Shown: positions 34,885 through 45,567, counted from the stretch's first letter. The stretch is DNA of 64,000 bases from Solitalea longa (GCF_002920915.1 NZ_PQVF01000016.1:1-64000); one strand, 5' to 3'. Made by a program: numbers and translations. Notes: a model not told the origin generated them from the letters alone.

Positions 34885-35103
34885 TTATTTATACCTATAA
34901 GTGATACGCCCCTTGGTTAAATCGTAAGGCGACATTTCTAATTTAACTTTATCGCCAGGTAAAATTTTGATGTAATTCATTCTCATTTTACCCGAAATAT
35001 GCGCAATAATTTCGTGGCCATTTTCAAGTTCTACACGAAACATTGCATTTGATAATGCTTCTCTAATGATTCCGTCCTGCTCAATTGAGGATTGTTTTGC
35101 CAT
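34885..35103 (-). CDS. infA: Translation initiation factor IF-1
   Basis: A 72-residue S1/OB-fold factor: [41 protein letters not shown] and the ending [13 protein letters not shown] are the normal IF-1 blocks. It binds the 30S A site during initiation. It lies between map and rpmJ, spaced by 8 and 1 bp. Confidence 0.97.
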   Translation of the reverse strand: MAKQSSIEQDGIIREALSNAMFRVELENGHEIIAHISGKMRMNYIKILPGDKVKLEMSPYDLTKGRITYRYK

Positions 35104-35111
35104 TTAGTATG

Positions 35112-35885
35112 TTATTTTTTTAATACTTCTTCAATGTAGGAGAAAGTAGACAATACATCCGCATTCCCTTGTGAAACAGCTATTGTATGTTCAAAGTGTG
35201 CTGATGGTTTTTTATCTTGTGTAAAGATCGTCCATCCATCATTTGCTTGTTTCACACGATGAGTTCCCATATTGATCATGGGTTCAATTGCAATTACCAA
35301 ACCCTCCTGAAGTTTCATTCCCGAACCACGTTTACCATAATTGGGAACCTGAGGATCCTCATGCAAATGTTTTCCAACACCGTGTCCTACCAGCTCTCTA
35401 ACCACACCATAACCATGCTTCTCAGCATGTTCCTGAACGGCGTAACTAATATCACCCAAACGCATTCCAACTACAGCTTTTTCAACTGCCAGAGCTAAAC
35501 ATTCTTTGGTAACGTTTAACAGTTGTTGTACTTCCGGGGCAATTTCGCCAACCGCAAAAGTGTAAGCAGAATCTCCGTAAAACTTGTTTTTTAGAACACC
35601 ACAATCAACAGAAATGATATCGCCTTCTTTCAATTCGTTTTTTGTAGGGAACCCATGCACCACTACTTCATTAACTGAAATACATAGTGATGCAGGGAAT
35701 CCTTCATATCCTTTAAAAGCAGGTATTGCCTGATTGTCTCGGATAAACTCCTCGGCAATCTGATCAAGCTTTAGGGAAGTAACTCCCGGCTTAATATATT
35801 TAGCAACTTCTGCTAATGTTTTTGAAACTAATAAAGAACTTTCACGAATAAGTTCAATCTCTTCAGCTGATTTATAATGTACCAT
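35112..35885 (-). CDS. map: Type I methionine aminopeptidase
   Basis: A 257-residue metalloprotease removing the initiator methionine from new proteins. The metal ligands lie in DIISVDCGV, YGDSAYTFAVG, RELVGHGVGKHLHEDP, GLVIAIEPM and HFEHTIAV. Located between secY and infA, as is usual in this phylum. Confidence 0.96.
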   Translation of the reverse strand: MVHYKSAEEIELIRESSLLVSKTLAEVAKYIKPGVTSLKLDQIAEEFIRDNQAIPAFKGYEGFPASLCISVNEVVVHGFPTKNELKEGDIISVDCGVLKNKFYGDSAYTFAVGEIAPEVQQLLNVTKECLALAVEKAVVGMRLGDISYAVQEHAEKHGYGVVRELVGHGVGKHLHEDPQVPNYGKRGSGMKLQEGLVIAIEPMINMGTHRVKQANDGWTIFTQDKKPSAHFEHTIAVSQGNADVLSTFSYIEEVLKK

Positions 35886-35908
35886 CCCGGCTTTCCCTCA
35901 ATACGAAA

Positions 35909-37222
35909 TTATGCAGAAACAGGTGTGCGACCTTGAATTCTACCAGTCTTCATTAAACCATCATAATGACGCATTAACAAATGACTTTCAATTTGTTGTA
36001 ATGTATCAAGAACTACACCTACGGTAATCAATAAAGAGGTGCCACCAAAGAAGTGAGCAAATCCAGCTGTTACACCAGCTTTCATGGCTATTGAAGGCAT
36101 GATTGCAATAATTGCTAAGAATACCGAACCAGGGAACGTAATACGTGAAATGATCTGATCGATAAAATCAGCAGTTGGTCTTCCTGGTTTAACTCCTGGT
36201 ACAAAACCACCGTTACGTTTCATATCATCAGCCATTTGAACCGGATTAACCGAAATAGCAGTATATAAGAAAGTAAACAGGATGATCAAGATTGCAAACG
36301 AAGCGTTATAGGTTACCGAAGTAAAGTCACGGAATTGACCTAAAACACCGCTAGAAGCCGCTTCAGGGAAGAATTGGCCAATAGTTGAAGGAATAAACAT
36401 AATTGCTTGCGCAAAAATGATAGGCATTACCCCTGCAGCATTCACTTTTAAAGGAATGTACTGGCGAACACCACCATATTGTTTATCACCAACAATGCGT
36501 TTAGCATATTGTACAGGAATTTTGCGGGTTCCCTGAACGATCAGGATCGCAAACATTACAATACCCAATAAAATTACGTTTTCAATGATGAAGGTGATAA
36601 CACCACCTGCTCCATTTAAACGAGTTGATAGTTCTTGTACTAACGACAATGGCAAGCGGGCAATGATACCTACCATGATAATGATAGAGATACCGTTACC
36701 AATACCTTTGTCAGTAATTTTCTCACCTAACCACATTACAAACATGGTTCCTGCGGTAAGAATGACAACTGATGACAATGTGAACAAAGCAGGGTTCACT
36801 ATTACGGCCTCACCAGGAACCATGGTTTTTAAATAACCAATTGCCTGCGCTGCAGTAATAACAACTGTCAGAATACGAGTAATTTTGTTAATTTGACGAC
36901 GTCCACTTTCGCCTTCTTTCTGCATCTTCTGGAAAGATGGAACCGCTATAGTTAATAACTGGATAACGATTGAAGCCGAGATATAAGGCATTACCCCCAG
37001 TGCAAACACTGAAGCGCGGGAAAATGAACCACCTGCAAACATATTAAGCAACCCAAGAATACCTTCTTGGGCGCTTTGTTTTAAATGCGTTGGGTCAACT
37101 CCCGGTAATACTATATAAGAACCAATACGGTAAATCAACAAGAACAAGAGAGTATTTAGAATACGAGTTCTAAGATCCTCGATATGCCAGATGTTTTTAA
37201 GAGTGCTTACCAGTCGTTTCAT
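35909..37222 (-). CDS. secY: Preprotein translocase subunit SecY
   Basis: A 437-residue channel protein of the Sec translocon with ten membrane helices. Recognisable segments are YRIGSYIVLPGVDP, GVMPYISASIVIQLL (helix 2), YPPYxxR-equivalent GFVPGVKPGRPTADFI before the sixth-seventh helices, and FFGGTSLLITVGVVLDTLQQIES at the end (in part). It follows rplO. Confidence 0.97.
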   Translation of the reverse strand: MKRLVSTLKNIWHIEDLRTRILNTLLFLLIYRIGSYIVLPGVDPTHLKQSAQEGILGLLNMFAGGSFSRASVFALGVMPYISASIVIQLLTIAVPSFQKMQKEGESGRRQINKITRILTVVITAAQAIGYLKTMVPGEAVIVNPALFTLSSVVILTAGTMFVMWLGEKITDKGIGNGISIIIMVGIIARLPLSLVQELSTRLNGAGGVITFIIENVILLGIVMFAILIVQGTRKIPVQYAKRIVGDKQYGGVRQYIPLKVNAAGVMPIIFAQAIMFIPSTIGQFFPEAASSGVLGQFRDFTSVTYNASFAILIILFTFLYTAISVNPVQMADDMKRNGGFVPGVKPGRPTADFIDQIISRITFPGSVFLAIIAIMPSIAMKAGVTAGFAHFFGGTSLLITVGVVLDTLQQIESHLLMRHYDGLMKTGRIQGRTPVSA

Positions 37223-37232
37223 GTATTTACAA

Positions 37233-37679
37233 TTACAGCTTTACAACAACACCACCTTGAGCTTCAATTGCCTGAACCGCTTTATCAGAGAAAGCATGTG
37301 CTTTAACTTCCAATTTAGCTTTCAATTCACCGCGGCCCAAGATCTTCACTAAATCAGATTTTGAAACTAAACCATGAGTTCTCATCGCTTCGTTATCAAT
37401 AACTGATAAGTTAAATTTCTCTGCTAACCCTTGTAAAACATCTAAGTTGATACCTACATATTCTACACGGTTAATATTTTTAAAGCCAACTTTTGGCAAA
37501 CGACGCTGTAAAGGCATCTGGCCACCTTCAAAACCAATTTTGGTTGAGTTACCAGAGCGAGATCCAGCACCTTTATGACCACGTGTAGAGGTTCCACCTT
37601 TACCAGATCCAGTACCGCGACCGATACGCTTGCCATTCTTTACAGAACCTTCTGCAGGTTTTAAACTACTTAAGTTCAT
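37233..37679 (-). CDS. rplO: 50S ribosomal protein L15
   Basis: A 148-residue L15 with the glycine-rich, basic N-terminus (RIGRGTGSGKGGTSTRGHKG) and GFEGGQMPLQRRLPK-type family block. Located between rpmD and secY with gaps of 4 and 10 bp. Confidence 0.97.
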   Translation of the reverse strand: MNLSSLKPAEGSVKNGKRIGRGTGSGKGGTSTRGHKGAGSRSGNSTKIGFEGGQMPLQRRLPKVGFKNINRVEYVGINLDVLQGLAEKFNLSVIDNEAMRTHGLVSKSDLVKILGRGELKAKLEVKAHAFSDKAVQAIEAQGGVVVKL

Positions 37680-37683
37680 ATCT

Positions 37684-37863
37684 TTAAATATTTTCTATTG
37701 CTACCAAATGTGATACTTGTTTCACCATTCCGATAATTGCCGGAGTAGCTTCAACCTCTACACTTTTATTAATCTTGGTCAACCCTAAAGCTACCATCGT
37801 TTTCTTTTGGCGCTCTGAACGGTCGATAACGCTCTTAATTTGGGTAATTTTAATCTTAGCCAT
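37684..37863 (-). CDS. rpmD: 50S ribosomal protein L30
   Basis: A 59-residue L30: MAKIKITQIKSVIDRSERQ and LGLTKINKSVEV are typical. The start was moved to 37863, because the 13 residues upstream in the open frame come from the rpsE end and are not L30-like. It lies 4 bp after rpsE. Confidence 0.95.
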   Translation of the reverse strand: MAKIKITQIKSVIDRSERQKKTMVALGLTKINKSVEVEATPAIIGMVKQVSHLVAIENI

Positions 37864-37867
37864 TTTC

Positions 37868-38386
37868 TTAACCGTTAAATACTTTGTCCAAAGATACTCC
37901 ACGTTGTTGAGCTACAGATACTGCATCGCGCATTTTGGTTAATGCATCAATAGTAGCTTTAACTACGTTATGAGGGTTTGATGATCCTTTTGATTTTGCT
38001 AATACGTCAGTAATACCAGCTGATTCAAGTACTGCACGCATCGCACCACCGGCAATAACACCAGTACCGTGAGCAGCAGGTTTAATGAATACATAACCAC
38101 CTGAGAATTTACCGTGTGCTGCGTGTGGCACAGTTCCTTTTAATACGGGAACTTTAACCAACGATTTTTTAGCATCGTCAACACCTTTTGAAATTGCTTC
38201 GGTAACCTCTTTCGCTTTACCTAAACCATATCCTACTACGCCGTGCTCATCACCTACCACTACGATAGCTGAGAAACTGAAGGTACGACCACCTTTAGTT
38301 ACTTTGGCAACACGTTGAATAGACACCAAACGGTCTTTCAACTCGATTTCGCTAGATTTAACTCTTTTAATATTTGCAGTTGACAT
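37868..38386 (-). CDS. rpsE: 30S ribosomal protein S5
   Basis: A 172-residue S5 with the N-terminal dsRNA-binding-like domain ([22 protein letters not shown] in part), [10 protein letters not shown] and [16 protein letters not shown]. It contributes to decoding accuracy. Normal position after rplR. Confidence 0.97.
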   Translation of the reverse strand: MSTANIKRVKSSEIELKDRLVSIQRVAKVTKGGRTFSFSAIVVVGDEHGVVGYGLGKAKEVTEAISKGVDDAKKSLVKVPVLKGTVPHAAHGKFSGGYVFIKPAAHGTGVIAGGAMRAVLESAGITDVLAKSKGSSNPHNVVKATIDALTKMRDAVSVAQQRGVSLDKVFNG

Positions 38387-38396
38387 TGTTCTTCAA

Positions 38397-38747
38397 TTAA
38401 AAGTTTAAACCGCCTTCTCTCGCGCCTTCAGCCAATGATTTCACACGACCGTGGTACAGGTAACCATTACGGTCAAATACTACAGTTGTAATACCTGCCG
38501 CTACAGCTTTTTCAGCGATTAATTTACCTACTAATTTTGATTGCTCTGATTTGTTAACATTGGTAACCAATTTATCAGCTAATGTAGAAGCTGATACTAA
38601 GGTTTTACCTGCCACATCATCAATGATTTGAGCATAGATACCTTTGTTGCTACGGAATACAGTTAAACGTGGACGCTCAGTACTTCCGGCAATATTTTTT
38701 CTGATACCTTTTTTAATTCTGTCTCTACGACTTAATTTACTTGCCAT
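38397..38747 (-). CDS. rplR: 50S ribosomal protein L18
   Basis: A 116-residue L18, 5S rRNA binding, with [20 protein letters not shown] and [23 protein letters not shown] (in part) as family blocks. Lies between rplF and rpsE. Confidence 0.97.
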   Translation of the reverse strand: MASKLSRRDRIKKGIRKNIAGSTERPRLTVFRSNKGIYAQIIDDVAGKTLVSASTLADKLVTNVNKSEQSKLVGKLIAEKAVAAGITTVVFDRNGYLYHGRVKSLAEGAREGGLNF

Positions 38748-38754
38748 GGCTCAA

Positions 38755-39312
38755 TTATTTCTTACCAGCTGATTTACCAGCTTTTCTACGTAAAACTTCA
38801 CCTTCAAACTTAACACCTTTACCTTTATATGGCTCAGGAGCACGCAACGAACGGATCTTCGCAGCAACCTGTCCAATTAACTGCTTATCAATCCCTTCAA
38901 GGATGATAGTAGGGTTTTTACCCTTTTCAGCAGTGGTAGAAACCTTGATTTCTGCCGGTAACTGGAATACATAGTGGTGAGAGAATCCTAACACAAGATC
39001 AAGTGTATTACCCTGGTTTGAAGCACGGTAACCCACACCTACCAATTCTTGTGTAATTTTATATCCTTCGGTAACGCCTTTAACCATGTTGTTTAACAAA
39101 GCGCGGTATAAACCGTGTAATGCTTTGTGACGTTTTTGGTCAGTTGGACGTTGAACGAGTAATTTTCCGTCTTCAACTGTAACTGTGATATCGGTATCAA
39201 TGGCTTGAGTTAACTCGCCTTTAGGACCTTTAACAGTTACTACGTTCTCAGGAGATACAGATACCTGAACGTTCGAAGCTAGTGCGATTGGTAATTTACC
39301 TATACGTGACAT
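38755..39312 (-). CDS. rplF: 50S ribosomal protein L6
   Basis: A 185-residue L6 made of two similar domains; MSRIGKLPIALASNV at the start and PEPYKGKGVKFEGEVLRRKAGK at the end (in part) are diagnostic. Seven bases separate it from rplR. Confidence 0.97.
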   Translation of the reverse strand: MSRIGKLPIALASNVQVSVSPENVVTVKGPKGELTQAIDTDITVTVEDGKLLVQRPTDQKRHKALHGLYRALLNNMVKGVTEGYKITQELVGVGYRASNQGNTLDLVLGFSHHYVFQLPAEIKVSTTAEKGKNPTIILEGIDKQLIGQVAAKIRSLRAPEPYKGKGVKFEGEVLRRKAGKSAGKK

Positions 39313-39330
39313 TTCTTCTACTTCCTCCTA

Positions 39331-39729
39331 TTAATAAACGTAACATAATACTTCACCGCCAAGTTTTTGCGTACGCGCTTCCTTGTCGGTCATAACACCT
39401 TTTGAAGTAGAAAGAATGGCAACACCTAAACCGTTTAATACACGAGGTAAAGTATCTACCCCTACGTACTGACGGTGGCCAGGTTTACTGATTCTTTCAA
39501 TTTTTGTAATTGCAGAAAGATTATTGATCGGGTTGTACTTCAACGCGATTTTAATAACTCCCTGAGGTCCAGTCTCTTCAAACTTAAAGTTTGCGATGTA
39601 TCCTTTATCAAAAAGTACTTTTGTAATTTCCTTTTTGATATTAGATGCAGGAATTTCGACAACCCGGTGGTTGGCCTTAATGGCATTCCTTACTCTGGTT
39701 AAATAGTCTGCTATTGGATCACCTAACAT
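39331..39729 (-). CDS. rpsH: 30S ribosomal protein S8
   Basis: A 132-residue S8 starting MLGDPIADYLTRVRNA and ending with GVMTDKEARTQKLGGEVLCYVY (in part), the rRNA-binding block. S8 is the usual repressor of the spc operon. An 88-bp gap upstream holds a promoter-like site. Confidence 0.97.
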   Translation of the reverse strand: MLGDPIADYLTRVRNAIKANHRVVEIPASNIKKEITKVLFDKGYIANFKFEETGPQGVIKIALKYNPINNLSAITKIERISKPGHRQYVGVDTLPRVLNGLGVAILSTSKGVMTDKEARTQKLGGEVLCYVY

Positions 39730-39762
39730 TTTTATTTATATTAATTCATAAAAAACGAGGCG

Positions 39763-39793
39763 CAAAGATACAAAGTATCCTTGTGCCTTGAAA
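39763..39793 (-). promoter_or_regulatory. Possible internal promoter before rpsH
   Basis: On the minus strand TATCTTTG (complement of 39763-39770) fits TAnnTTTG, with TTTC 19 bp upstream in place of TTTG. The same 88-bp gap can fold into a hairpin between AGGCGCAAAGATAC and GTATCCTTGTGCCT (about 39759-39789). It could restart transcription inside the long operon or be an S8-type leader. Confidence 0.45.
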
Positions 39794-39817
39794 ATATTTT
39801 TATATTTTTTTTATTGA

Positions 39818-40087
39818 TTACCAGCTAGATTTGGTTACACCTGGAATTTTACCGTGTGAAGCCATCTCGCGGAACAACACCCTTGAAATACCGAACTGAC
39901 GCATATAACCGCGTGGACGGCCGGTGATTTTGCAACGGTTGTGTAAACGAACCGGAGAAGCATTTTTAGGTAATTTATCCAAGGCTACGTAATCACCTGC
40001 CGCTTTTAAAGCAGCACGTTTCTCGGCGTATTTATCAACCAATTTTTGGCGTTTAACCTCGCGGGCTTTTACTGATTCTTTAGCCAT
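39818..40087 (-). CDS. rpsN: 30S ribosomal protein S14
   Basis: An 89-residue S14 of the long, zinc-free class: [20 protein letters not shown] has no CxxC pairs. The ending [11 protein letters not shown] is normal. It lies 5 bp after rplE. Confidence 0.97.
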   Translation of the reverse strand: MAKESVKAREVKRQKLVDKYAEKRAALKAAGDYVALDKLPKNASPVRLHNRCKITGRPRGYMRQFGISRVLFREMASHGKIPGVTKSSW

Positions 40088-40092
40088 TATCC

Positions 40093-40641
40093 TTATTTTT
40101 TAAATGGAATTCCGAATGATTTTAACAATTCAAACGCTTCAGCATCAGTGTCAGCTGAAGTAACAAAGGTAATATCCATACCCATGATCTTATTGATTCT
40201 ATCAATGTTGATCTCTGGGAAGATGATTTGCTCGGTAACACCTAAAGTGTAGTTACCTCTGCCATCAAAACCTTTATCGTTCACACCTTTGAAATCGCGG
40301 ATACGTGGTAATGCAACTGCGATCAAACGATCTAAGAACTCGTACATGTTATTGTCACGTAAAGTAACACGAACACCTACAGGTACGTTTTTACGCAATT
40401 TAAAGTTCGAAATATCTTTTTTCGACTTTGAAGCAACTGACTTCTGACCAGAAATGATTGTCATTTCTTCAATAGCATTGTCGATAAGTTTTTTGTCAGA
40501 AACTGCAGCACCAACACCTTGGCTTAAACAGATCTTAACTAACTTAGGAACTTGCATACTGCTTTTATAAGCAAACTTTTCTTTCAAAGCAGGCACTACA
40601 TCAGTAGCGTATTTTGCTTTTAATCTTGGTACGTATGACAT
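40093..40641 (-). CDS. rplE: 50S ribosomal protein L5
   Basis: A 182-residue L5 that binds 5S rRNA, with [37 protein letters not shown] (in part) and [18 protein letters not shown]. The start overlaps the rplX stop by one base. Confidence 0.97.
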   Translation of the reverse strand: MSYVPRLKAKYATDVVPALKEKFAYKSSMQVPKLVKICLSQGVGAAVSDKKLIDNAIEEMTIISGQKSVASKSKKDISNFKLRKNVPVGVRVTLRDNNMYEFLDRLIAVALPRIRDFKGVNDKGFDGRGNYTLGVTEQIIFPEINIDRINKIMGMDITFVTSADTDAEAFELLKSFGIPFKK

Positions 40642-40976
40642 TACTTAATTACCTCCCCTGAAATTTTAGCGAAACGCACTAATTTACCGTCAACCAATTT
40701 ACGTCCAACGCGAGTAGTTTTACCTGATTTAGGATCAACTAACTTTAAGTTAGAAATGTTGATTGGAGCCTCCATCTTAACGATACCACCGTTAGGATTT
40801 TTAGCATTAGGTTTAGTATGTTTAGAAACCATGTTGGCACCTTCAACAGTTGCGCGGTTTCTTGCGATATCTACAGCTAGTACTTTACCTTGAGTACCTT
40901 TCGCATCACCTGCGATAACTTTCACTAAGTCACCAGTGCGGATCTTTAGCTTAGGCTGTTTAACAGTTTTTTTCAT
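40641..40976 (-). CDS. rplX: 50S ribosomal protein L24
   Basis: A 111-residue L24 with the KOW motif ([25 protein letters not shown] in part) and [15 protein letters not shown]. It starts large-subunit assembly. One base separates it from rplN. Confidence 0.97.
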   Translation of the reverse strand: MKKTVKQPKLKIRTGDLVKVIAGDAKGTQGKVLAVDIARNRATVEGANMVSKHTKPNAKNPNGGIVKMEAPINISNLKLVDPKSGKTTRVGRKLVDGKLVRFAKISGEVIK

Positions 40977-40977
40977 A

Positions 40978-41346
40978 TTATAACACCTCCGGAGCTAATG
41001 ATACAATCTTCATGAATTGTTTCTCTCTCAACTCTCTGGCAACAGGGCCAAAGATACGAGTACCACGTGGCTCGTCCTGGTTGTTTAACAACACAGCAGC
41101 GTTATCATCAAAACGGATATATGAACCGTCTTTACGACGTACTTCTTTTTTGGTACGAACTACTACGGCTTTCGATACAGTTCCTTTTTTAACGTTACCA
41201 GATGGAATAGCGTGCTTTACAGAAACAACGATCTTGTCACCTACAGAAGCGTAACGCTTGCCGGTACCGCCTAGAACTCTAATACATAATACTTCTTTGG
41301 CACCACTGTTATCAGCAACAGTAAGCCTGCTTTCTTGTTGTATCAT
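40978..41346 (-). CDS. rplN: 50S ribosomal protein L14
   Basis: A 122-residue L14 starting [20 protein letters not shown] with [20 protein letters not shown] near the end. Its start overlaps the rpsQ stop by one base, so the two are translationally coupled. Confidence 0.97.
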   Translation of the reverse strand: MIQQESRLTVADNSGAKEVLCIRVLGGTGKRYASVGDKIVVSVKHAIPSGNVKKGTVSKAVVVRTKKEVRRKDGSYIRFDDNAAVLLNNQDEPRGTRIFGPVARELREKQFMKIVSLAPEVL

Positions 41347-41600
41347 TATTTAGCCCTCTCAATTATTTCGATTAATCTCCAGTTTTTATTTTTACTCAGC
41401 GGACGAGTTTCCATAATTGACACAGTATCACCGATACCGCACTCGTTTTTCTCGTCATGAGCCATAAATTTGGTAGTTTTCTTAATAAACTTACCATAAA
41501 TCGGGTGTTTAACTTTACGTTCAACAGTAACGACAACAGACTTGTCCATTTTGTTACTAATGACTTTCCCGATTCTTACTTTTCTTAAGTTTCTTTCCAT
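41346..41600 (-). CDS. rpsQ: 30S ribosomal protein S17
   Basis: An 84-residue OB-fold S17: [38 protein letters not shown] and [16 protein letters not shown] are the family blocks. It follows rpmC by 14 bp. Confidence 0.97.
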   Translation of the reverse strand: MERNLRKVRIGKVISNKMDKSVVVTVERKVKHPIYGKFIKKTTKFMAHDEKNECGIGDTVSIMETRPLSKNKNWRLIEIIERAK

Positions 41601-41614
41601 TTTACTTAAAAGTA

Positions 41615-41821
41615 TTATTGCTGGTTGGCAGCAGCTTTATTGCGCTGAGTCAACTCAGTGTTTAAACGAGCAATGTCCTTACGAAGAGCCTTGATTTTTA
41701 GAGGATTTTCAAGCGCTGAAACTGCGTGACCAAACTTAGCTTTAGTTAAGTTTGCTTTTTCTTCCGCAATACGAGCTTTTAATTCTTCTACAGTTAACTC
41801 TTTAATTTCTGCGTATTTCAT
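41615..41821 (-). CDS. rpmC: 50S ribosomal protein L29
   Basis: A 68-residue two-helix L29 ([20 protein letters not shown] and [19 protein letters not shown]). It sits at the exit of the peptide tunnel next to L23. Normal position between rplP and rpsQ. Confidence 0.96.
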   Translation of the reverse strand: MKYAEIKELTVEELKARIAEEKANLTKAKFGHAVSALENPLKIKALRKDIARLNTELTQRNKAAANQQ

Positions 41822-41852
41822 TGTTTTAAATTTTTACCGGTTCAACAATAGA

Positions 41853-42275
41853 TTAAGCTTCTACGTAATCTCTACGTACTACGAACTTAGTTTTTACCGG
41901 AAGTTTCTGAGCTGCTAAACGCAACGCTTCTTTCGCTGTTTCCAGTGATACACCTTCTGCTTCGAACATAATACGACCAGGTTTAACAGGAGCTACCCAA
42001 TATTCTGGAGCACCTTTACCTTTACCCATACGTACCTCTGCAGGTTTTTTGGTGATAGGCTTATCAGGGAAAATACGGATCCACACTTGTCCTTCACGTT
42101 TCATTGAACGGGTAACCGCGATACGGGCCGCCTCAATCTGACGTGCAGTGATCCAGCATTCTTCAAGAGATTTGATTCCGAATGAGCCGAATTCTAGTTC
42201 GAAACCACGCTTGGCATTACCTTTCATCTTGCCTTTTTGCGTTTTTCTAAACTTCGTTCTCTTTGGCTGTAACAT
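41853..42275 (-). CDS. rplP: 50S ribosomal protein L16
   Basis: A 140-residue L16 with [41 protein letters not shown] (in part) and [20 protein letters not shown], near the A-site tRNA elbow. It follows rpsC by 35 bp. Confidence 0.97.
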   Translation of the reverse strand: MLQPKRTKFRKTQKGKMKGNAKRGFELEFGSFGIKSLEECWITARQIEAARIAVTRSMKREGQVWIRIFPDKPITKKPAEVRMGKGKGAPEYWVAPVKPGRIMFEAEGVSLETAKEALRLAAQKLPVKTKFVVRRDYVEA

Positions 42276-42310
42276 ATTATTATACTTTAATAATGTTGTC
42301 TAAAAATAAA

Positions 42311-43156
42311 TTATCGTTTTCCGCCGCCACGGTTTTGACCGCCTTTGCCGCGATTGTCGCCACCACGGTTTTGACCGCCACGGTTATCACCGCCACGACC
42401 ACCACCACGGTTATCACGACCACGACCGCCTTTGTTATCGCGACCACCTCTTTCGTTAAATGAGGCAGCACCTTCTGGACGGCCTTTACCGGCAGCTTGT
42501 TGTGCACCTACATTTGGAGAAAGATCACGTTTACCAAAAACTTCACCTTTACAGATCCAAACTTTGATACCTAATTTACCATAGGTAGTTTGAGCTTCTG
42601 ACAAAGCATAGTCGATATCAGCACGGAAAGTGTGTAATGGAACACGACCATCACGGTATTGTTCAGTACGAGCCATCTCAGCACCACCTACACGGCCAGA
42701 TACCATAATTTTGATACCTTCAGCACCCATGCGCATAGTTGAAGCGATAGCTGTTTTCATTGCACGACGGAATGAAATACGAGCCTCTAATTGTTTAGCT
42801 ACGCTCTCTCCTACTAAGGTTGCATCTAACTCAGGACGTTTGATCTCGAAAATGTTGATTTGAACATCTTTCTTAGTGATTTTCTTCAACTCTTCTTTGA
42901 TCTTGTCAACTTCCTGACCACCTTTACCGATCACGATTCCCGGACGAGCCGTATGAATAGTAATAGTGATGCGTTTTAAAGTACGCTCGATAACAACTTT
43001 AGCCACACCGCCTTTAGCGATACGTGCTTTTAAATATTTGCGGATTTTATCGTCTTCAACCAGTTTATCAGCGTAGTTATTGCCACCAAACCAATTAGAA
43101 TCCCATCCACGGATGATGCCCAAACGAGCACTAATCGGATTAATTTTTTGTCCCAT
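42311..43156 (-). CDS. rpsC: 30S ribosomal protein S3 with Arg-Gly-Gly-rich tail
   Basis: A 281-residue S3. The KH domain ([20 protein letters not shown] in part) and the C-terminal domain ([25 protein letters not shown] in part) are normal up to about residue 225. The last 50 residues are an unusual low-complexity tail of RGG, DNRGG and QNRGG units. S3 lines the mRNA entry channel, so the tail could contact RNA at the ribosome surface. Antisense frames over the tail are artefacts of its codon pattern. Confidence 0.96.
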   Translation of the reverse strand: MGQKINPISARLGIIRGWDSNWFGGNNYADKLVEDDKIRKYLKARIAKGGVAKVVIERTLKRITITIHTARPGIVIGKGGQEVDKIKEELKKITKKDVQINIFEIKRPELDATLVGESVAKQLEARISFRRAMKTAIASTMRMGAEGIKIMVSGRVGGAEMARTEQYRDGRVPLHTFRADIDYALSEAQTTYGKLGIKVWICKGEVFGKRDLSPNVGAQQAAGKGRPEGAASFNERGGRDNKGGRGRDNRGGGRGGDNRGGQNRGGDNRGKGGQNRGGGKR

Positions 43157-43175
43157 GTTTGTTTCTAATTAGTTT

Positions 43176-43529
43176 TTAGTTAGCACTATTTTTACTGTCT
43201 ACAACTAACGTTACGTGGTTTGAACGCTTTCTGATACGGTAACCGCGACCCTGAGGAGCAGGACGTAAACGCTTTAACTGACGGCCACCGTCAACAAAAA
43301 CAGTTTTTACGTACAACTCAGCATCTTCAATGCGAGTACCTTCATTTTTTGCCGCCCAGTTTGCAACAGCAGATAATAAGAGTTTCTCAACTCGTACTGA
43401 AGCTTCCTTGGTGTTATATTTCAAAATGTGTAAAGCATGTTCTACCTTTTGACCTCTGATCAGGTCAACTACCAAACGCATCTTACGAGGCGAGGTAGGG
43501 CAATCATTTAATTTTGCTACTGCTTCCAT
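43176..43529 (-). CDS. rplV: 50S ribosomal protein L22
   Basis: A 117-residue L22 whose hairpin lines the exit tunnel; [20 protein letters not shown] and [22 protein letters not shown] (in part) are diagnostic. Located between rpsS and rpsC. Confidence 0.97.
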   Translation of the reverse strand: MEAVAKLNDCPTSPRKMRLVVDLIRGQKVEHALHILKYNTKEASVRVEKLLLSAVANWAAKNEGTRIEDAELYVKTVFVDGGRQLKRLRPAPQGRGYRIRKRSNHVTLVVDSKNSAN

Positions 43530-43532
43530 TTT

Positions 43533-43802
43533 TTATTTCTTTTTATCGCTACCATGTCCACGGAATGTACGTGTAGGAGCAAATTCACCTAATTTGTGTC
43601 CAACCATGTTTTCAGTTACATACACCGGAATAAATTTATTACCGTTGTGCACTGCGAATGTATGACCTACGAAATCCGGAGAAATCATTGATCTACGAGA
43701 CCAGGTTTTGATAACTGATTTTTTACTCGCTTCATTTTGAGCAAGTACTTTGCTCTCTAAGTGATGAGCGATATAAGGACCTTTTTTAATTGAACGAGCC
43801 AT
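43533..43802 (-). CDS. rpsS: 30S ribosomal protein S19
   Basis: An 89-residue S19 with [40 protein letters not shown] (in part) and [16 protein letters not shown]. Its start overlaps the rplB stop by one base. Confidence 0.97.
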   Translation of the reverse strand: MARSIKKGPYIAHHLESKVLAQNEASKKSVIKTWSRRSMISPDFVGHTFAVHNGNKFIPVYVTENMVGHKLGEFAPTRTFRGHGSDKKK

Positions 43803-44626
43803 TATTTTTTCCTTCTTTCAATAATGTGACGATTCGATGCTTTTTTCTTTGAGCGGGTTTTGAAACCTTTCGCTAATAAACCTTTGCGTGAGCGAGGGTG
43901 ACCTCCAGAGGCTCTACCTTCACCACCACCCATTGGGTGATCAACAGGGTTCATTGCAACACCACGAACACGTGGACGGATACCGATCCAACGGTTACGA
44001 CCAGCTTTACCTTTACGCTCTAATTGGTGATCTGAGTTAGATACAGCACCGATAGTTGCTAAACATGATAATAAGATCATACGGGTTTCGCCTGAAGGCA
44101 TTTTAACTACCGCATATTTACCATCACGAGCCGCTAACTGTGCGTAAGCACCAGCTGAACGAGCTAAAGTACCGCCTTGGCCTGGGTTTAACTCAATATT
44201 GTGAATTACCGAACCTAAAGGGATATTTTTTAATGGTAATGCATTTCCTACTTCAGGAGCTGCATTCTCGCCTGATTGAACTTTTTGACCAACTTTTAGG
44301 CCAGCAGGAGCAATAATATAGCGTTTTTCACCGTCAGCATAATGCAATAATGCGATAAATGCTGTACGGTTAGGATCGTACTCAATTGTAGCTACAGTAG
44401 CAGGGATTTCAGGTTTATTACGTTTGAAATCAATGATACGATAAGCTTTTTTGTGTCCGCCTCCGATATAACGCATGGTCATTTTACCATCATGGTTACG
44501 ACCACCGCTTTTCTTAATAGAGGTTACCAGCGATTTTTCAGGGATGTTGGTTGTGATTTCAGAGTAATCAGCGCCAATTCTGAAACGGGTACCCGGAGTG
44601 ATTGGTTTATATCTTTTAACTGCCAT
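43802..44626 (-). CDS. rplB: 50S ribosomal protein L2
   Basis: A 274-residue L2, needed for peptidyl transfer. It begins [15 protein letters not shown] and contains [30 protein letters not shown] (in part) with the conserved histidine. The start is set at 44626, because the four residues before it in the open frame precede the family's normal N-terminus. Confidence 0.97.
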   Translation of the reverse strand: MAVKRYKPITPGTRFRIGADYSEITTNIPEKSLVTSIKKSGGRNHDGKMTMRYIGGGHKKAYRIIDFKRNKPEIPATVATIEYDPNRTAFIALLHYADGEKRYIIAPAGLKVGQKVQSGENAAPEVGNALPLKNIPLGSVIHNIELNPGQGGTLARSAGAYAQLAARDGKYAVVKMPSGETRMILLSCLATIGAVSNSDHQLERKGKAGRNRWIGIRPRVRGVAMNPVDHPMGGGEGRASGGHPRSRKGLLAKGFKTRSKKKASNRHIIERRKK

Positions 44627-44638
44627 TTCTAAAATCAA

Positions 44639-44929
44639 TTAAACTGTTCCGTAAAAATCGATGGTTTCGCCCTTGGCTACTGTTACCACCGCTTTCTTAA
44701 ATGAAGGGGTTCTACCCGCTACGAAGCCACGTTTTGTACCGCGCGATTTAACTTTACCGCTATAGCGCATTGTGTTTACTGATTCAACAGTAACACCGTA
44801 CATTTTCTGAATGGCGTCTTTAATCTGTATTTTGTTGGCATTTTTGTCGACAACAAAAACGAAGCGATTTAACTTTTCAGTTAAGCCAGCAACTTTCTCT
44901 GTCAATACCGGTTTTTTTAAGATTTCCAT
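44639..44929 (-). CDS. rplW: 50S ribosomal protein L23
   Basis: A 96-residue L23 with KPVLTEKVAGLTEKLNRFVF, IQKMYGVTVESVNTM and a basic loop (GKVKSRGTKRGFV). It docks trigger factor and SRP at the exit tunnel. Located between rplD and rplB. Confidence 0.96.
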   Translation of the reverse strand: MEILKKPVLTEKVAGLTEKLNRFVFVVDKNANKIQIKDAIQKMYGVTVESVNTMRYSGKVKSRGTKRGFVAGRTPSFKKAVVTVAKGETIDFYGTV

Positions 44930-44937
44930 TGTTACTG

Positions 44938-45567
44938 TTACTTAGCAAATGACTCTTCGATAGTTTTAACTGAACTCGTGGTAAGCAAAAGCTTCGAAGC
45001 GTTCAATAACGCGTAAGTGCTCAATTCAGAAGCTGTGATAACTTTTGCTTTCGGTAAATTACGACTTGATAAGTACACGTTTTTATTGCCTTCTGCTAAA
45101 ACCAATAAAGTTTTAGTATCATTCAATTTTAAACCACTTACCAGGTTGGTGTAATTTTTAGTTTTAGCAGTATCGAAAGAAAAATCTTCTAAAACTACGA
45201 TGTTACTTTCAATAGCTTTGTAAGTCAATGCTGACTGACGAGCTAATGATTTCAATTTTTTATTCAGCTTGAAGCTGTAATCACGAGGCTGTGGACCAAA
45301 AATACGACCTCCACCACGGAACAACGGGTTTTTGATGCTACCTTTACGAGAACCACCAGTACCTTTTTGCTTATGCAGCTTGCGGGTTGAACCAGAGATT
45401 TCGTTACGTTGTTTCGATTTGTGGGTACCTTGACGTTGGTTAGCTAAATATTGCTTAACGTCTAAGTAAATAGCGTGGTCATTCGGTTCAATACCAAATA
45501 TAGCGTCAGCAAGAGTAACGGTCTTGCCTGTTTCTTTTCCTGTAATATCTATTACTTTTACTTCCAT
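44938..45567 (-). CDS. rplD: 50S ribosomal protein L4
   Basis: A 209-residue L4 with the tunnel loop block ([19 protein letters not shown] and [15 protein letters not shown]). In other bacteria L4 represses the S10 operon. It starts 2 bp after rplC. Confidence 0.97.
   Translation of the reverse strand: MEVKVIDITGKETGKTVTLADAIFGIEPNDHAIYLDVKQYLANQRQGTHKSKQRNEISGSTRKLHKQKGTGGSRKGSIKNPLFRGGGRIFGPQPRDYSFKLNKKLKSLARQSALTYKAIESNIVVLEDFSFDTAKTKNYTNLVSGLKLNDTKTLLVLAEGNKNVYLSSRNLPKAKVITASELSTYALLNASKLLLTTSSVKTIEESFAK

Noticed and set aside
42263-42507. Threonine- and valine-rich frames over the rpsC tail on both strands
   Set aside because: They are shadows created by the repetitive Gly/Arg/Asn codons of the S3 tail.
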